Shown: one piece after another, positions 1 to 7,735 of the stretch
How the letters are laid out: every line of letters starts with the position of its first letter
Position numbering within the stretch: position 1 is the first letter of the stretch
Source: Chara braunii
Taxonomy: Eukaryota > Streptophyta > Charophyceae > Charales > Characeae
NCBI GenBank assembly: GCA_003427395.1
Contig: BFEA01000078.1
Span: 628,572 to 651,415, forward strand
Reading direction: 5' to 3'
DNA: 22,844 nucleotides
The notes under the pieces: generated by a model
Database searches by the model: none
Told to the model about the DNA's origin: nothing
Seen by the model: the letters and a program-made list of their open reading frames with translations, nothing else
Made by a program: the position numbers and the translations under genes

Positions 1-289
1 AGTATATATTCAAAAAAAACAAAAACATTCACGCGCACGTCTTAGCGGTCCGGTGCGGGTTTTATGTGTAGTGAAACAAGATATGGATCCAAGTGCAACG
101 AGAACCCCCCCGCGTACCCTATTAAAGAAAACAAAAAAAGAATAATATTATCGACTATTTGCTGCCAAAAATATAAAATTCATGCGCACTTCTTAGCTGC
201 CGGAATGTGGGTTTCGTGTGTGGTGAGGCATGAAGTGGATCGAAGTCCGAGTTGGGGGGGGGGGTTGCGGGCGCAACTTGAAAAATAAA
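1..289 (+). repeat. Satellite-like dimer, units A1 and B1
   Basis: The first A-B pair of an array that resumes at 1141. Unit A (from about 42) carries TTAGCGG..CCGGTGCGGG, then ATGGATCCAAGTGCAACGAG and a C-run. Unit B (from about 183) carries TTAGCTGCCGG, GTGCGGG-like, GTGGTGA.GCATGAAGTGG and a G-run ending GCAACTTGAAAA. A and B share their first ~80 bp, so they are diverged monomers. The linker is A-rich with ATATATT. The array breaks at about 287, where a (TA)n tract and the hammerhead element begin. No coding potential is evident. A faint resemblance to Pol III A and B boxes is not good enough to call a SINE. Confidence 0.75.
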
Positions 290-306
290 TATATATATAT
301 ATATAT

Positions 307-340
<34 letters not shown>

Positions 341-355
341 ATATATATATATATA
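287..355. repeat. (TA)n microsatellite, left of the hammerhead element
   Basis: Near-pure TA dinucleotides broken by two TTGA interruptions. A matching (TA)n tract lies at the other edge of the element (1104-1140). The uninterrupted array linker at 1465-1490 and 1760-1785 contains ACATATATTCC, so the element seems to have entered this AT core, which later expanded. Confidence 0.9.
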
Positions 356-686
356 GTGCCAGCGGCATGTCTGGAGTGTATTTTTTGGCTGTGACAGACC
401 TTTCTTTGTTTCGTGGATGTTTTGCTGGCTTGTGATGGGGTGTGAACCGACAGTCTGTAGAGTTTTCCATCTGGTGTGGGTAAGTGATAGTCTACTTTGA
501 TTTTAATTAAGGTAGATTATCATTTACAGTGTAATCGGTGAGGGGATTCTGCAGACTGTTGAGGGTTCAGCCTCCTGATGAGTCGGTGAAACTCCGACGA
601 AACAGTTTGTCACAGCCCCTCGTTTGTTGTCCTCTTCTCGCTCTGCCTACGGTTTACCGGGCAGTTCTGTTTGTGACGATATATAC
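356..686 (+). repeat. Direct repeat copy 1 (LTR-like) of the hammerhead element
   Basis: Begins GTGCCAGCGGC and ends near GTGACGATATAT. Includes a hairpin at 486-521 (arms GATAgTCTAC and GTAGAtTATC) and the hammerhead at 551-610. The same order recurs in copy 2. Confidence 0.85.
551..610 (+). ncRNA. Type III hammerhead ribozyme, copy 1
   Basis: Catalytic core CTGATGA at 575-581 and GAAA at 599-602. Stem II is GTCGG (582-586) with CCGAC (594-598), loop TGAAACT. Stem III pairs 551-559 with 602-610 (9 bp, including wobbles at 551 and 554). The cleavage triplet is GTT, with cleavage after U560. Stem I pairs GAGG (561-564) with CCTC (571-574), loop GTTCAG. Loop I UUCA is fully complementary to loop II UGAA, the loop-loop contact type natural hammerheads need for activity at cell magnesium levels. 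The core is intact and stems are fully formed, so self-cleavage is likely if transcribed. GUU is a permitted but usually slower site than GUC. Confidence 0.92.
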
Positions 687-778
687 TACGACTTCGTTAG
701 CTTCCTGCTACTGTTTTTTTCGGTCAGGTCGAGCGGCAGTGGTCGGGGCCGTTACTAGGCGGCCATGCTGTGCCTCTA
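687..778 (+). other. Central spacer between hammerhead repeats
   Basis: About 92 bp unique to the element, GC-rich in its second half. No ORF, PBS-like TGG motif at its start, or purine tract at its end. Confidence 0.5.
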
Positions 779-1111
779 GTGCCAGCGGCGTGTTTGGAGT
801 GTATTTTTTGGCAGTGACAGACCTATCGTTGTTTCGTGGATGTTTTGCTGGCTTGTGATGGGGTGTGAACCGACAGTCTGTAGAGTTTTCCATCTGGTGT
901 GGGTGAGTGATAGTCTACTTTGATTTTGGTTAAGGTAGATTATCATTTACAGTGTAATGAGTGAGGGAATTCTGCAAACTGTTGAGGGTTTAGCCTGCTG
1001 ATGAGTCGGTGAAACTCCGACGAAACAGTTTGTCACAGCGCCTCGTTTGTTGTCCTCTTCTCTCTCTCTGCCTACGGTTTACCGGGCAGTTCTGTTTGTG
1101 ACGATATATAT
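779..1111 (+). repeat. Direct repeat copy 2 (LTR-like) of the hammerhead element
   Basis: Collinear with copy 1, including the hairpin (909-944) and the hammerhead (974-1033). A small CT-dinucleotide expansion near 1061-1070 accounts for the 2-bp change in offset. It ends in a (TA)n tract that leads back into the A/B array. Confidence 0.85.
974..1033 (+). ncRNA. Type III hammerhead ribozyme, copy 2
   Basis: Core CTGATGA at 998-1004 and GAAA at 1022-1025. Stem II pairs 1005-1009 with 1017-1021. Stem III is stronger than in copy 1 (974-982 with 1025-1033, only one wobble). Cleavage triplet GTT, after U983. Stem I has lost its core-proximal pair (G984 opposite G997) but keeps three pairs. Loop I UUUA can still pair with loop II UGAA through one G-U wobble. 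It is probably active but weakened. Confidence 0.88.
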
Positions 1112-1140
1112 ATATATAGATATATATATATATATATATA
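1104..1140. repeat. (TA)n microsatellite, right of the hammerhead element
   Basis: TA repeats joining the end of direct repeat copy 2 to the resumed array linker TTCCTCAGTATATATT. Confidence 0.85.
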
Positions 1141-1798
1141 TTCCTCAGTATATATTTAAAAAAACAAAAACATTCTTGTGCACTTTTTAGCGGCCCGGTG
1201 CGGGTTCTATGTGTGGTGAAACAAGATATGGATCCAAGTGCAACGAGAAGCCCCCCTCGTACTCTATTAAAGAAAACAAAAAATGAATAATATTATCGAC
1301 TATTCGCTGCCAAAAAGATTTTTTTTTGCACACTTGTTAGCTGCCAGAGTGCGGGTTTCGTGTGTGGTGAAGCATGAAGTGGATCCAAGTCCGAGTTGGG
1401 GGGGGGGGGGGCAGGGGGGGGGGCGGAGAAACCCCCCCCGCAACTTGAAAAAAAAAAGAAAAACATATATTCCTAAATGTATATTAAAAAAAAAAAATCA
1501 CATGCACTTCTTAGCGGCCCGGTGCGCGTTCTGTGTGTGGTGAAGCAACATATGGATCCAAGTGCAACGAGAACCCCCCCGCCCACCCTGTTACAAAAAA
1601 AAAGAATAATATTCTCAACTATTCGTTACCAAAAAAATAAAATTCATGCGCACTTCTTAGCTTCCGGAGTGCGGGTGTCGTGTGTGGTGAAGCATGAAGT
1701 GGACCCAAGTCCGAGCTGGGGGGGGGGGTTGCGGCCCGCAACTTGAAAAAAAAAGAAAAACATATATTCCTCAGTATATATTAAAAAAAAAAAAATCA
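1141..1798 (+). repeat. Satellite-like array, units A2-B2-A3-B3
   Basis: A2 starts near 1187, B2 near 1331, A3 near 1511 and B3 near 1657, so the A-to-A period is 324 bp. Unit A has a C-run after AACGAGAA and an AATAATATT tract. Unit B has a G-run, GCAACTTG and a poly-A linker. B2 contains a very G-rich segment (1398-1430) followed by a C-run. This is the uninterrupted version of the array broken by the hammerhead element. Confidence 0.8.
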
Positions 1799-1940
1799 TT
1801 TATCCATCTCTCTCCCCCTCCTTTCTCCATCTCTCTCCCCCTCCTTTCTCCCTCTCTCTCTCCCTTTCTCTGTGTCTCTATCTATCTTCCATTTCTTGAA
1901 TTCGTTAATTGTGCTCAAATTTTGCAGTTGGTTTTGCCCT

Positions 1941-1978
<38 letters not shown>
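1799..1978. repeat. CT-rich microsatellite and 35-base poly-T
   Basis: Two near-identical CT-rich units (CATCTCTCTCCCCCTCCTTT) at 1803-1850 grade into CTCTCT and TCTATC repeats. A pure T-run spans 1944-1978. Simple sequence only. Confidence 0.9.
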
Positions 1979-1980
<2 letters not shown>

Positions 1981-2014
1981 GGGCATTGACCGCACCGCCC
2001 TCACCGTGGGCGCT

Positions 2015-2708
2015 TATTTAGTATATATATATCTATATATACATGTTTGCCGGCGTTCGGGATGGTCCGGACACCCGAACCCGAACGCCCGAACGTTTGG
2101 GACCCCCTCTCGACGCGTTCGGACGTTCGACCGAAGGCGGAACCAAAAAAAAAAAAAAAAACAAACTAGTTTCAAAAAATTCTGAAAAAAACATATGTCA
2201 TGCATAAGAATAAACTAAACAATATTTGCCTCAACTGTATATCAAAATTCCTTACAAAATTTGAAATAAAAATCAAATACTAAGAATAAATAATATAAAT
2301 GAAAATAAGAAAAAATAAAACGAGAATGAAATTATTGCGTGGGCGAGCAAGTTTTTAACATCGCCATCTTTGGCGATTTTTCATTTTTTTTTGGCTTTGT
2401 CAAATGCCATGAAATTTTCTACATATCTATTTAACATAATAGAGAACCTACAAAGACCCCGAAATAAAGGGAAAACAAAAAGTGAAAAGAAAAAAAAAAC
2501 AAATTAGTAAGTAGGAAATCAGGTTTTGACACCACCATCGTTGCCGATTTTTCATTATTGTTTGGCTCCACAGAATGACTTCAAAAATAATTTTTAGGCA
2601 CCAAAATATTTTTTTGCGGAATCGGAACCCCGTACGGGGACCCGAATGCCCGAACGTTCGGGGGTCAGCTTAGGGGCCTTCGTACGTTCGGTCTGGCAAC
2701 TCTGTTTT

Positions 2709-2755
<47 letters not shown>

Positions 2756-2760
2756 CCTAC
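2015..2760. mobile_element. Possible fold-back or MITE-like element
   Basis: Two GC-rich arms rich in CCGAACG/CGTTCGG (about 2044-2145 and 2620-2700) sit in roughly inverted orientation. Outside both is (TA)n, next is TTGCC, and on the inner side is GGAACC or its complement with poly-A running inward. The 480-bp AT-rich interior holds an imperfect direct duplication (about 2350-2425 and 2518-2598, both with a GCCATC/ACCATCGTTGCCGATTTTTCATT-like core). The first copy has a perfect hairpin ATCGCCA/TGGCGAT. No ORF. The arms are imperfect, so this could be two independent copies of a palindromic GC-rich repeat. Confidence 0.35.
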
Positions 2761-3000
2761 CCCCTAAGCGCGACTGGCCCGAGGGGAGAGGTTGTGTCCA
2801 CTGCGCGCCGGAATCGGGCCGAAGTTTTGATTCGGGCCAGCGAATGAAGGCGATTCAGGGACAGGCGGCGTGCAGAGCGGCGCGCGTACCGAATTGTTCA
2901 CAGCACGTCAAAAAACGAGCGAGCACACCCATCGGGCTGGGGGGCGGCGAGAGTTGATGCGAGGGAATATTCGAAGCGGCCGCCGTCGGATAGCCGCCGT
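2761..3000. other. GC-rich gene-free stretch
   Basis: About 240 bp of GC-rich sequence with GGGCC, CGGGCC and GCGGCCGCC motifs between a (TA)n tract and a poly-T tract. Short open frames here run into microsatellite, and I recognise nothing in them. Its composition is unlike the AT-rich surroundings. Confidence 0.4.
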
Positions 3001-3199
3001 CCTTTTTTTTTTTTATTCATTTGCAGTTCCTTTTTTTTACTTTTTTTTTTTTTCGTCGTCGGCTGTTTTTTTTTTTTTTTTTTTTTTTCTTTTCCCGTTG
3101 CAATCTTTTGTGGTGTTCCCCCCTCCGTCACATTCCTCTGATTTCTCTTTTTCCGTCGTCGGTTGGTTCCTTTTTTTTTTCTTTTTTTTTCTGTCGTGT
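3001..3199. repeat. Pyrimidine-rich tandem repeat, left target flank
   Basis: T-runs alternate with CCGTC(G/A)CATTCCTCTGATTT and TTTTTCCGTCGTC motifs, ending CTGTCGTGT at 3199. Closely related sequence, in the same order, follows the right LTR (22593-22676). The retrotransposon therefore lies inside a locally tandem C/T-rich repeat. Confidence 0.8.
3196..3199 (+). repeat. Target site duplication GTGT, left
   Basis: GTGT directly before the LTR terminal TG matches GTGT directly after the right LTR (22577-22580). Four bases of dinucleotide-like sequence are weak alone but agree with the independently defined LTR ends. Confidence 0.65.
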
Positions 3200-4707
3200 T
3201 GTCGGTGCGAATACCCTTACAATGGTATACGCCCTGGTTTGTGTAAGTGACAGGAGTTAGTTCTGGTTCAAAGTTTAAGTATATCGCGCTAGGCGCTGCT
3301 GTGACTGTGATTACGTGAACAAGATGGTTGACTAGAGCAGAGAGTGTGTGGGCAGTCAGGTTTAAGGCGCGCGTGATTCTTTTCTATTGTTCATCGTAAA
3401 GCCGGCGCGGGCATCGGTCGTTTTGTTTAATGGTACTATTGATATTTATTTATCTTTGATTAAGTAGGAACTAGGGATATTTTCTTTTATTTGGTAAGTT
3501 GACCGAGGCATGCGTACGTACAGAGGACGGCACCGACGACAGTATGACTTCTGAAGGCATTCCGGTAGTATGGCTTGTCGCACAGTGTCCGTTTACTTGT
3601 GCGTCCGCCAGAGTTAGGCCCAGGTTCGAACGTAGTACTCTTGGTTACGGCGTCGGACTGTCGCCAAGGAGATTCAGGGATCGAGATCGAGCAACGATGG
3701 CGCGGGAATATCAGAGAAGTACTAGAGAACCGAAGGGTTGAGGGTCCGGAGGGGCCAATCCCCTTGGCCTTGCCAATAGAGGCGTCAGGACGGAGTCAAC
3801 AGTTGTTTTTTCGAGTTTTTCTGTAGTTATTAATTGCTTGCCATTTCGGCCTTGCCATTAGGGGCCAAGCCCCTGTACGTGTACTCTATGCAACGTTGCC
3901 GGCCACGGGTGGCCGTTACGGCCGTCGGGGACCGTGAGAGCGCGCCTCCTTGGGTTGACTTGTGGGTGCTCGCGCGCTTGGGATGCCGGCGATTCGTGGT
4001 GGGGGTAGGAAGCGGTCAGGGCTTGAGTTGGTAGAGTGCATTTAAGGAAAAAGGGCCAGGAAATGCTGTTTTTTTATGGTGGGGCCGAGGTAACCCGTGA
4101 TAGTATTTCGGGAAACCTCGTGGCAGCCACATCCGTGCTCAACTGTCCAATAAAGGGATAGGCGGAGGCATAGGCGTATTTCGTAGCCTCGGGTCGGCGG
4201 GTGGTTAGCCCGCGGAATGGGAGAAACTTGGGTAGCAGAGGCTCGGTCCATACCGCACAGGCTGCCTGTAGGACCCAATTGTAGGGGGAAATGGCCTTGA
4301 GTAACTTAGTAGCCGGTCGCCCTCGGCTTTCTCGATTGGCTGGGGTTATTGAGCCCTGGGCCGGCCTTGCGGAGGAGTGAGCGCTACACAGATGAACGCT
4401 GTCGGGGAGACAACACTGGTCAGATGAGGGATCGAAAGATGGAGGGAGTTCGGGGGAAGGCCGCTGCGCTGTTGCCGCATGTGGATCGTTTGCAACAGCC
4501 AGGAGTGGGCGCGAAAGGCTATTCGACTGGTCGCATAGCGGGTTTCCACTAAAATTTCCCTCGAGATGAAGGGGGCGATTGAGTATTTTCGATCGGCCGT
4601 AGCCCGGCGCAGTACCAGTCGCAGGGGAACACGAAGGAAGAGAGCGACGAGGCGGGCGCAGCGCTAGCAGTCAGGGGGTGCAACGGGTAACCGGGATGAC
4701 AGAGGGT

Positions 4708-5359
4708 GATGAACCTGGCCCGGGTCTTCCCCCGGGTGCATTCGGAGTGATGGACAAAGTGGCGGACTGAAGATAGGGCGGAGTGAAGCAGAACGGGCGG
4801 AGGAGTGACGAACGGACCGGGGCAAAGGGTGCACCGAGGTGCATTCGGCAATGGAGCGGAGCAACGGGCACTGAGGGGGAGTGGAGCTCGGAGGTAAGGG
4901 GGTGAACCCGGCCAGGGGTTGTGCGCCAGGTGCATACAGGGAGGCAGCGCAGCTGGGAGATGAGCCGGAGCAGCCAGGGCAGACGGTGGGTGTGGAGGTA
5001 GGGATGAACCCGGACGCGGAAGAACGCCGGGTGCATGCGTGACGAAGGGACAATGGCAGAGTGAAAGAAACCCGGGCGCGGAGACAGCACAGCGGAGTGA
5101 AGACGCTGAGGCAAGGGAGCGGACGCAGGCGCGGACTAAGCAGGAAGGAAAGTGAAAACGGGGAAATGAACCTGGCGCGGTTCCGCGCCAGATGCGTGCA
5201 GCCAATGAGATGAGGATGGCGAAGGAGGGAGCCGACAACATATCACCGGGAGGCGGGCGGCGTTGAGCAGCTGCGGACGACGAGGAAGCAACAGAGAAGG
5301 TCGGGTGAGCGAGTGATAGTGGGAATGAACCTGGGCCCGTTTCCGCGCCAGGTTCATTC
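4708..5359 (+). repeat. Hairpin family I (GC-rich) in the 5' LTR
   Basis: About six scattered modules share a left arm (G)ATGAACCYGG and a right arm CCRGGTKCATTC, with variable GC-rich centres. Best cases are 5323-5359 (perfect 12-bp arms GAATGAACCTGG and CCAGGTTCATTC), 5164-5199 (CTGGCGCGG with CCGCGCCAG), 5003-5038 and 4708-4743. Modules near 4810-4844 and 4902-4937 are weaker, and one at about 5070 keeps only a left arm. The order is the same in the 3' LTR. Confidence 0.75.
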
Positions 5360-5578
5360 GCAAGAAATGAGTTATAGCGGAGGTTGAAAGTGCTTACCTC
5401 GCCCATTTCTCAATGGAAATGAGCAGGGAAAGAAAGTAAGTAGGGGTTTTGACCCCGGGCGAACGCGATTACGGAGTTAGTTTAGTTAGTGAGTTAGTAG
5501 CTAAGGAGGTGGCTGAAGAAGGAGCTCCGCCGGGATATGGTGGAGGTGAAAACGAAAGGAGGTGGGAGTCAAGAATTC

Positions 5579-5621
5579 GTACCTCACTCGATCCTCGAAG
5601 GATTCGAGCGAGGTGAGGTAC
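5579..5621 (+). other. Long hairpin in the 5' LTR
   Basis: GTACCTCAC (5579-5587) is the perfect complement of GTGAGGTAC (5613-5621). An inner ATCCT/AGGAT stem closes a CGA loop. The 3' LTR equivalent is at 17617-17659 with one inner change. A smaller hairpin (CATTTC/GAAATG) lies at 5404-5421. Confidence 0.8.
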
Positions 5622-7232
5622 TAAGCAGGGGTTTTCAGGGTGGGCGATCCCTAATCTGAAGGCAGAAAGGCTAGAAAGTTAGTGTTTAGGAAGTTAGTAC
5701 GACAACAGGCTGCGCGGGGCTGTGGAGGAACAAAACGGGGGAGTAGAACGGTTAGCGCAACTCTCGACAAAAACGATTAGGAAGGGAGTTAAGGCGGGGG
5801 TTTCGAATAGTGGCGACCTCGAATCCGGGCTTGGATTTAGCGATGAGGTGGTAGTTTAGAGAGTTAGTAGGGAATGTGGTGCGGGAAAAGTTACCGGAAG
5901 GGGGCTATGGCAGAGAGTAGGAGCAGGGATTCTCGCTCGACTTTTTAGCGAGCTCGAGCTAGAGAGGGGGTTAGATTGAGGTTGTGATATCGGACGAACT
6001 CGAATGCGAGAGTAAGATTAACAAAGAATCAGTAGGATTAGAGTTAGTAGGAGAATTGGCTGCGCGCGATTATGAAGGTTGTTACTGCATAAAAGAAGAG
6101 TGAACCTACCCGTGTTCAGGGTAAGGTTTAGTTCAGATTCACTCATGCTCTCAGTGGCGGTATGACGGTCCAAGCACAACGAAATTAGGCCAAACGGGAG
6201 TGGGGTGTCCGGGTGTTCTTGTCTGCGCCCTGCTGCTGGCCGGGGTGCAGGTGTGCCGCCCGTCCTATCAGTTGGAGCGGTGAGTGCACGTACCCAGTGG
6301 TGGCGACCGCCCGCAAGAGCCGGAATCCTCATGTGGTCGAGATCTGCTGATGATACCTACGGGCTGTTGCTGCTGGCAGCTGGGACTCCGGACAGATCGC
6401 TGTGTAGGGGACTTGCCTGCGGATTGGTGTATGCCCGCGGAAAGGGAGCAGTGGAGTAGCAATGCATGCTCCCCCACCTACTATGGAGTAAAGTCTGGCA
6501 AGCTAGTAGGAACGACGATTGGTTGGGGTGTGCTGTCGATTCCCCTATGTGAAGTGGCGGTCGACAGTAGCGAGAGGGTTGAAGAAAAGAGGTTGTTGCT
6601 GCAAACGCAGTAGGTGATCAAGCTGGATAGAGGGGGTTATGGTTGCGAACTGAGCGTTTGCCAGAAAGGTGATCCGGCGGTTTGACTTCACTTCTGACCA
6701 AGTTGTGCAGACTTGGCCGCTATTGCGGGGCCCTCAGGCGATCGAAGGTAACAAGGCCCTCTCTTGCGAGTCTGAGGGCACCCTTTTTGGATCTGAGAGT
6801 CTCACACTTTTCTCTTTCTATCTTTCTTAATCTAAGTCTAGTCTGCTGGTTACTAGGGGAAGGCGGCAGGCGGGATTGCAACCCGTACGTCTGCATTAAG
6901 ACTTTGTGGGGAGTCCACCCATCGATTGCGGGAGCTCTGCCGGAACTCAGGAGGAGTTCTGGAGGCAGGGGATCGTCATGTAAACCATTTCCATCTGTAC
7001 AACCTACTACCACCCATGTTGGTTTATCCCCCTGCAGTATGATTGTTGTATGCATGAGAAGATGCCTATGGTTTTGCTTTCTTTTCAGGACCCAATCAGA
7101 CTAAATGGAATGCACATGTGAGAGTGAAGCCTAAGTTTCTTCTTTATCTTGGTTGAAAGCAGAGAAAGGGATAAACTGGGGGAAGATGAAAGGAAGGTAG
7201 TCTTGCATGCGTTTGGAAGGGTCAAGCAAAGC

Positions 7233-7735
7233 CTGAGCATTGTTTTCATGGTGAATGGCTCAGGGCTGTGTTTATTTAACTGTTTTCTGAAGGACCAGGC
7301 ATTTGTTTCCATGGTGAATGGCCTGGTTGCTGTGTTTATTTAGTTGTTTTCCGGGGAACCAGACATTGTTTCCATGGTGAATGGCCTGGTTACTCTAGTT
7401 AACTTTGAGATTTGCCTGATTGAAGGAGTTTAAGTTCTTGTTTATTCTGAGGGAGGATTTCTGGTCTAACGCTAAGCATCGTTTCCATGGTGAATGGTCC
7501 AGCGTTAAGCAATATCATCATCAAGAGGAAGAGAAAAATACGAAGTATAAATGGAAATAGTGTGGATAAGCTGAACATTGTTTCTATGGCGAATGGTTCA
7601 GTCCCTTGCCCATATTGTTTCCATGGCGAATGCCCTAGTTATATGCCCAAAAGAAAAGAGAAGTAGTTGTGCAATGTGTTCGTGTATATCTAAAAGGCAA
7701 GTTGGGCATTGTTTTCAAGGCGAATGGTCAAGCTC
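7233..7735 (+). repeat. Hairpin family II: variable stems, CCATGG loop (5' LTR)
   Basis: Seven modules share an apical consensus close to CATTGTTTCCATGGTGAATG, in which CATT pairs with AATG and the loop holds palindromic CCATGG. The outer stems differ in sequence between modules yet stay self-complementary: CTGAGC/GCTCAG (7233-7263), ACCAGGC/GCCTGGT (7294-7327), AACCAG/CTGGTT (7357-7391), TAACGCT/AGCGTTA (7467-7507), CTGAAC/GTTCAG (7571-7601). Modules near 7610-7638 and 7701-7735 have degraded stems. The recurring ATG-like triplets do not form an ORF. Confidence 0.85.

Larger units (their letters stand above)
356..1111 (+). mobile_element. Retrozyme-like element with two hammerhead ribozymes
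   Basis: Two direct repeats (356-686 and 779-1111), high in identity and offset by 423-425 bp, flank a spacer of about 92 bp. Each repeat contains a complete type III hammerhead motif. This matches the logic of plant retrozymes, which are small non-coding retroelements whose ~350-bp LTR-like repeats each carry a hammerhead so that the transcript self-cleaves into a unit-length RNA able to circularise. Cleavage at both motifs would release a 423-nt RNA. The spacer is shorter than reported for typical retrozymes, and I see no convincing PBS or polypurine tract, so it may be a deletion derivative or a hammerhead satellite dimer. It sits inside the A/B array, flanked by (TA)n. No ORF is credible. 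Confidence 0.75.

Noticed and set aside
42-285. A/B monomers as a 5S rDNA array or tRNA-derived SINE
   Set aside because: No match to the 5S internal control region. Box A-like and box B-like motifs deviate at key positions (GATCCAAGTC has C where a purine is needed).
180-470. YIYIYI-rich minus-strand ORF
   Set aside because: It is a translation of the (TA)n microsatellite.
551-615. Reading the hammerhead as type I with cleavage after GUC at 609-611
   Set aside because: It would need a 3-bp stem III (ACA/UGU) and gives no stem I pairing between 612-615 and 571-574. The type III fold pairs fully.
2870-3260. F-rich and K-rich ORFs on both strands
   Set aside because: They are translations of poly-T tracts and cross into the LTR; no coding signal.
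3610-3640. tRNA-like GGTTCGAAC motif
   Set aside because: The bases either side do not form a T-arm stem, and no acceptor or anticodon arm fits. The copy near 15669 fails in the same way.
4020-4050. GAGTTGGTAGAG resembling a tRNA D-arm/A box
   Set aside because: No matching B box, anticodon arm or acceptor stem follows at tRNA spacing; it is not a tRNA gene, and SINE origin is unsupported.
4549-5406. 285-codon minus-strand ORF in the 5' LTR, mirrored at 16558-17445 in the 3' LTR with no net indel
   Set aside because: The purine-rich plus strand lacks TTA, CTA and TCA, so several minus-strand frames are open together. By eye about 34 of 285 residues differ between LTR copies, about what unconstrained drift gives. 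The product is P/S/A-rich without a domain.
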